From: Tragulus kanchil
Taxonomy: Eukaryota; Chordata; Mammalia; Artiodactyla; Tragulidae
Length of the DNA stretch: 64,000 nucleotides
Assembly: GCA_022376925.1 (NCBI GenBank)
Contig: JAIOJX010000006.1
Span: forward strand, 61,279,394-61,343,393
Direction of reading: 5' to 3'
Shown: in pieces, positions 59,806 through 64,000 of the stretch
How the letters are laid out: the number at the start of each line of letters is the position of its first letter
Numbering within the stretch: the first letter of the stretch is position 1
Program-made: the position numbers and the translations under genes
The notes under the pieces: generated by a model
The model's input: only the letters and a program-made list of their open reading frames with translations
Database searches by the model: none
What the model was told of the DNA's origin: nothing

Positions 59806-60490
59806 GTGGATAAGTTTTATCGTAACCTACTTCTATGTCACATGATCATGGGCATTGCCGTATATTAACATTTTTACACAGAAAGTGACTAGGGACTAGA
59901 TTAAAGCAATTATTTTACAGTATCTATTATGTGTTTGTGGAACATCAAATTTTGCTTTTTTTTTTTTTTTTTTTTTTAAGGAGATTGAATTTCTAAACTC
60001 AGAAGGAAATTTATTATCTATCATTAAGCTGCATTCCCAAAGCATAACTTTTCTTTTGGATCCCAGCAAAAGGAAAGACTTCCATTGCTTTGAAGTGTGG
60101 AACAAGTTAAATAGGCTCTGCTTCTGGATCACTTTCACAAGTTTATGTGCAAGTAAGCTTTGCTTCCATTCCTGTCTGTTAATGGATGACTTTATCCATC
60201 TGAAATCACTCAGAGCTTTGAATCAAATTATTGATTTGACCAGGAAATCAACACAGTGAAGATTAGTTCTAGAAAAGAAATAAGTTAGAAAAACATATAT
60301 GAGCATTTGGTGCTTGCTACTTTCCTGTTAGCTCAAGGGAAGTGCACATTGGAAGCTATGATTGCAGAACAATGTTCCTAAGTCAAAGTATAGATTTCCT
60401 CCCACTATATCTGCTGTAATGGGAAGAAACAGACTTCACAGTAGGAATTTAAAACAGGATACTCTATTAATTCTTCATTGAGGCATAAAT
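59806..60490. other. AT-rich sequence, nothing recognised
   Basis: A T-run of about 23 lies near 59957. No gene or repeat family recognised. Confidence 0.5.
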
Positions 60491-60494
60491 TCTT

Positions 60495-60985
60495 CAGTGC
60501 TCATCCTTCTCACATCCATGCATGACTACTGAGAAAACCATAGCTTTGTCAGCAAAGGTCATATAGACCTTTATCAGCAAAGTGATGTCTTTGCTTTTTA
60601 ATATGCCGTCTAGGTTTGTCATACATTTTCTTGCAAGGAACAAGCGTCTTTTAATATCATGGCTGCAGTCACCATCCACAGTGATTTTGGAGTCCAAGAA
60701 AATAAAGTCTGTCACTGTTTCCATTGTTACCCTATTTATTTACCATGAAGTGATGGAACCTGATGCCATGATCTTTGTGTTCTGAATGTTGAATTTTAAG
60801 CCAGTTTTTTTTTTTTGTCATTCTCCTCATTCACCTTCAACTCTTTAGTTCTTCCTCACTTTCTGCTATAAGGGTAGTGTCATCTGCATACCTTAACTTA
60901 TTGATATTTCTTCTGGCAATCTTGATTCCAGCTTGTGCTTCATCGAGAATGGCATTCTACATGATGTACTCTGCATACATATGAT
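60495..60985 (-). mobile_element. BovB RT C-terminal fragment, antisense
   Basis: Minus-strand translation gives 'METVTDFIFLDSKITVDGDC' and 'LFLARKCMTNLDGILKSKDI', then 'TFADKAMVFSVVMHGCE'. Upstream on the minus strand is 'aggtatgcagatgacactac' (near 60890), which would encode the YADD box. Truncated at both ends. Duplicate at 61572-62062. Confidence 0.9.
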
Positions 60986-61571
60986 TAGTTCATCCAATAA
61001 TTACCACCTAGTTTAATAAGAACCAGGGTCTCTTATTAATTCAGCTTCCTTTCTCTAATAGGTAATCATTTTATATCTATCATTTGGATAGATTACATTA
61101 TATAACCCCAATTAATTATCTTTAGAAGAAAGAATAAAACCTCTACCAAGAGTGGCTAAAGTAAGAACTACCAAACCAATGTCCTACCAGGGCTCTGCTT
61201 CTGGATCACTTTCACAAGTTTATGTGCAAGTAAGCTTTGCTTCCATTCCTGTCTGTTAATGGATGACTTTATCCATCTGAAATCACTCAGAGCTTTGAAT
61301 CAAATTATTGATTTGACCAGGAAATCAACACAGTGAAGATTAGTTCTAGAAAAGAAATAAGTTAGAAAAACATATATGAGCATTTGGTGCTTGCTACTTT
61401 CCTGTTAGCTCAAGGGAAGTGCACATTGGAAGCTATGATTGCAGAACAATGTTCCTAAGTCAAAGTATAGATTTCCTCCCACTATATCTGCTGTAATGGG
61501 AAGAAACAGACTTCACAGTAGGAATTTAAAACAGGATACTCTATTAATTCTTCATTGAGGCATAAATTCTT

Positions 61572-62062
61572 CAGTGCTCATCCTTCTCACATCCATGCAT
61601 GACTACTGAGAAAACCATAGCTTTGTCAGCAAAGGTCATATAGACCTTTATCAGCAAAGTGATGTCTTTGCTTTTTAATATGCCGTCTAGGTTTGTCATA
61701 CATTTTCTTGCAAGGAACAAGCGTCTTTTAATATCATGGCTGCAGTCACCATCCACAGTGATTTTGGAGTCCAAGAAAATAAAGTCTGTCACTGTTTCCA
61801 TTGTTACCCTATTTATTTACCATGAAGTGATGGAACCTGATGCCATGATCTTTGTGTTCTGAATGTTGAATTTTAAGCCAGTTTTTTTTTTTTTGTCATT
61901 CTCCTCATTCACCTTCAACTCTTTAGTTCTTCCTCACTTTCTGCTATAAGGGTAGTGTCATCTGCATACCTTAACTTATTGATATTTCTTCTGGCAATCT
62001 TGATTCCAGCTTGTGCTTCATCGAGAATGGCATTCTACATGATGTACTCTGCATACATATGA
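61572..62062 (-). mobile_element. BovB RT fragment (duplicate copy)
   Basis: Duplicate of 60495-60985 through duplication 22. Confidence 0.89.
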
Positions 62063-62267
62063 TTAGTTCATCCAATAATTACCACCTAGTTTAATAAGAA
62101 CCAGGGTCTCTTATTAATTCAGCTTCCTTTCTCTAATAGGTAATCATTTTATATCTATCATTTGGATAGATTACATTATATAACCCCAATTAATTATCTT
62201 TAGAAGAAAGAATAAAACCTCTACCAAGAGTGGCTAAAGTAAGAACTACCAAACCAATGTCCTACCA

Positions 62268-63102
62268 GGGCTATGCTATGCTCCAGATATACAGGTTTTA
62301 TGGGGATAAAAAATTATCCATCCAGTTACGGTAGGATTCTAAAAAATATAAATAAAATAACAAATGCAAAATTGCATGATATATATATATATATATGTTT
62401 AGGAAAATATATACTGTATATTTAAAACAGCAATTAACCTATTTTAAAAGCTGACAAAGATAACATCAAAAATTCCAGGAACTAACATAACATTTTCTTA
62501 GTTAGTTGTCTAATGTCCTCTATACTACTCTGTTTCCTACAGTTCTCTAACTGAACAGTCTTGATCTTCTCTTCAAATAATGATAATTTATAATATAATT
62601 TTCTATATAGAAAAAAGATGATTCAGCTATTCTTCAGTATGGCTAATTGTCATTTGTATTTAGTAATTGATAATTTATAATATTAACCTGAAATTAAGAC
62701 ATTCACAGAGTAATTTAAAAACATTTCAAATTGCTGCTACTGTGTACTAAACTACATAATATGGAATGAAAGTACTCTAATGCTACATACATTTATTTAT
62801 TGATTGATGTTTGGAGTTCTATAACTAGACCGCTTGTTTCTTCATATAGTTTAATTGCATAGTGATTTTGCCTGTTTTTTTTTCTTTTCTGTAAATACCA
62901 GATTTCACCACAAAAACAGTGGCAGGTATACTAAGAAAAAATTCTGTAGAATTGAATACAGAATTGGCAGCTTCACAAAAAGGTACACATTTGTCTACAT
63001 AAAGATATAACTTGCATAAAGAATTAGCAACTTCACACAAAGGTATATTAGACATTCACAGAAGTGCAACAGGTTTTTACTCTAGAAACAAAATTATACT
63101 CT
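62268..63102. other. AT-rich sequence, nothing recognised
   Basis: Apart from the microsatellite, no gene or repeat family recognised. A 76-codon minus-strand frame (63055-62825) shows no domain. The stretch partly recurs from 63400 to the window end. Confidence 0.45.
62379..62396. repeat. (AT)9 microsatellite
   Basis: Pure dinucleotide run, repeated at 63501-63518 at the same length. Confidence 0.9.
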
Positions 63103-63172
63103 CTGGGATGGAGGGGATATACATGTGACTAATCTGGAATTATACATATCTGTAAACAGCAAAACTCTATCT
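63103..63172 (+). mobile_element. Short L1 3'-end fragment
   Basis: 'gggatggaggggatatacat', 'gtgactaatctggaattata' and 'catatctgtaaacagcaaaa' parallel 38963-39045 of the L1. It ends abruptly at the junction of duplication 23, so its natural 3' end may lie outside the true overlap. Confidence 0.6.
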
Positions 63173-64000
63173 GGCAACATATGATTAGTTCATCCAATAA
63201 TTACCACCTAGTTTAATAAGAACCAGGGTCTCTTATTAATTCAGCTTCCTTTCTCTAATAGGTAATCATTTTATATCTATCATTTGGATAGATTACATTA
63301 TATAACCCCAATTAATTATCTTTAGAAGAAAGAATAAAACCTCTACCAAGAGTGGCTAAAGTAAGAACTACCAAACCAATGTCCTACCAGGGCTATGCTA
63401 TGCTCCAGATATACAGGTTTTATGGGGATAAAAAATTATCCATCCAGTTACGGTAGGATTCTAAAAAATATAAATAAAATAACAAATGCAAAATTGCATG
63501 ATATATATATATATATATGTTTAGGAAAATATATACTGTATATTTAAAACAGCAATTAACCTATTTTAAAAGCTGACAAAGATAACATCAAAAATTCCAG
63601 GAACTAACATAACATTTTCTTAGTTAGTTGTCTAATGTCCTCTATACTACTCTGTTTCCTACAGTTCTCTAACTGAACAGTCTTGATCTTCTCTTCAAAT
63701 AATGATAATTTATAATATAATTTTCTATATAGAAAAAAGATGATTCAGCTATTCTTCAGTATGGCTAATTGTCATTTGTATTTAGTAATTGATAATTTAT
63801 AATATTAACCTGAAATTAAGACATTCACAGAGTAATTTAAAAACATTTCAAATTGCTGCTACTGTGTACTAAACTACATAATATGGAATGAAAGTACTCT
63901 AATGCTACATACATTTATTTATTGATTGATGTTTGGAGTTCTATAACTAGACCGCTTGTTTCTTCATATAGTTTAATTGCATAGTGATTTTGCCTGTTTT

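Larger units (their letters stand above)
60114..62267. repeat. Direct duplication 22 (period 1077)
   Basis: Copies at 60114-61190 and 61191-62267 abut at a shared 'ggct'. The only clear difference I noticed is T-run length near 60806/61883. Confidence 0.97.
62055..64000. repeat. Direct duplication 23 (period 1122), second copy runs off the window
   Basis: Copies at 62055-63176 and 63177 to the window end. The (AT)9 tract is identical in both. The join follows a short L1 end at about 63172. Confidence 0.96.

Noticed and set aside
59957..59980. Long T-run as a poly(A) tail of a processed pseudogene
   Set aside because: No gene-like sequence is seen to its right on the minus strand and no flanking direct repeat was found.
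611..64000. The ~1.1-kb direct repeats as a satellite array or a new duplicating element
   Set aside because: Each block has different content, there are no common ends, terminal motifs or target-site repeats, and blocks cut through unrelated elements.
1..64000. CRISPR array or prokaryotic operon
   Set aside because: No short regularly spaced repeats, no ribosome-binding-site/gene series, and abundant mammalian retroposons.

Overview
This is an AT-rich, gene-free stretch of a ruminant nuclear genome. Ruminant origin rests on the retroposons: RTE-clade BovB LINEs (five loci), Bov-A/Bov-tA SINEs, cetartiodactyl-type L1 elements and tRNA-derived CHR-like SINEs. I found no convincing host exon, RNA gene, CpG-island promoter, CRISPR array or endogenous retrovirus. 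The longer open frames are fragments of dead L1 and BovB reverse transcriptases or chance frames in SINEs. The commonest SINE (nine loci, one of them only a head fragment) has a body and tail I do not recognise from the usual cattle families, so a non-bovid ruminant such as a chevrotain is possible, but this is inference only.

Layout. 0.2-0.6 kb: SINE with extreme C/A tracts. 1.3-5 kb: Bov-A fragment, old L1 pieces, MIR. 7.8-9.1 kb: SINE and Bov-A. 12.8-15.9 kb: old L1 5' region. 16.1-19.6 kb: young SINEs and a Bov-tA. 19.8-22.8 kb: BovB with its 5' part inverted. 25.6-29.6 kb: SINEs in otherwise unrecognised sequence. 33.0-35.2 kb: 5'-truncated BovB. 35.2-39.1 kb: L1 with its 5' part inverted, bounded by a 15-bp target-site duplication. 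40.6 kb: young SINE. 41.1-48.0 kb: a BovB split by a second, nearly full-length BovB in the opposite orientation, and by a SINE. 48.0-53.0 kb: nothing recognised. 53.0-64 kb: short L1 pieces, Bov-tA, SINEs and a BovB fragment.

The dominant signal is not a gene or mobile element. Twenty-three times, a block of about 1.08-1.20 kb is followed directly, or after 13-52 bases of filler, by a nearly identical second copy. The blocks cut across unrelated repeats and unrecognised sequence. Copies differ mainly in homopolymer length, and several junctions hold a degraded version of the adjoining sequence. About 25.6 kb of the 64 kb is therefore redundant, leaving roughly 38.4 kb of real locus. I read this as unmerged overlaps or gap-fill flanks in a long-read assembly, not as biology. 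Copy counts of the elements below should be discounted accordingly.
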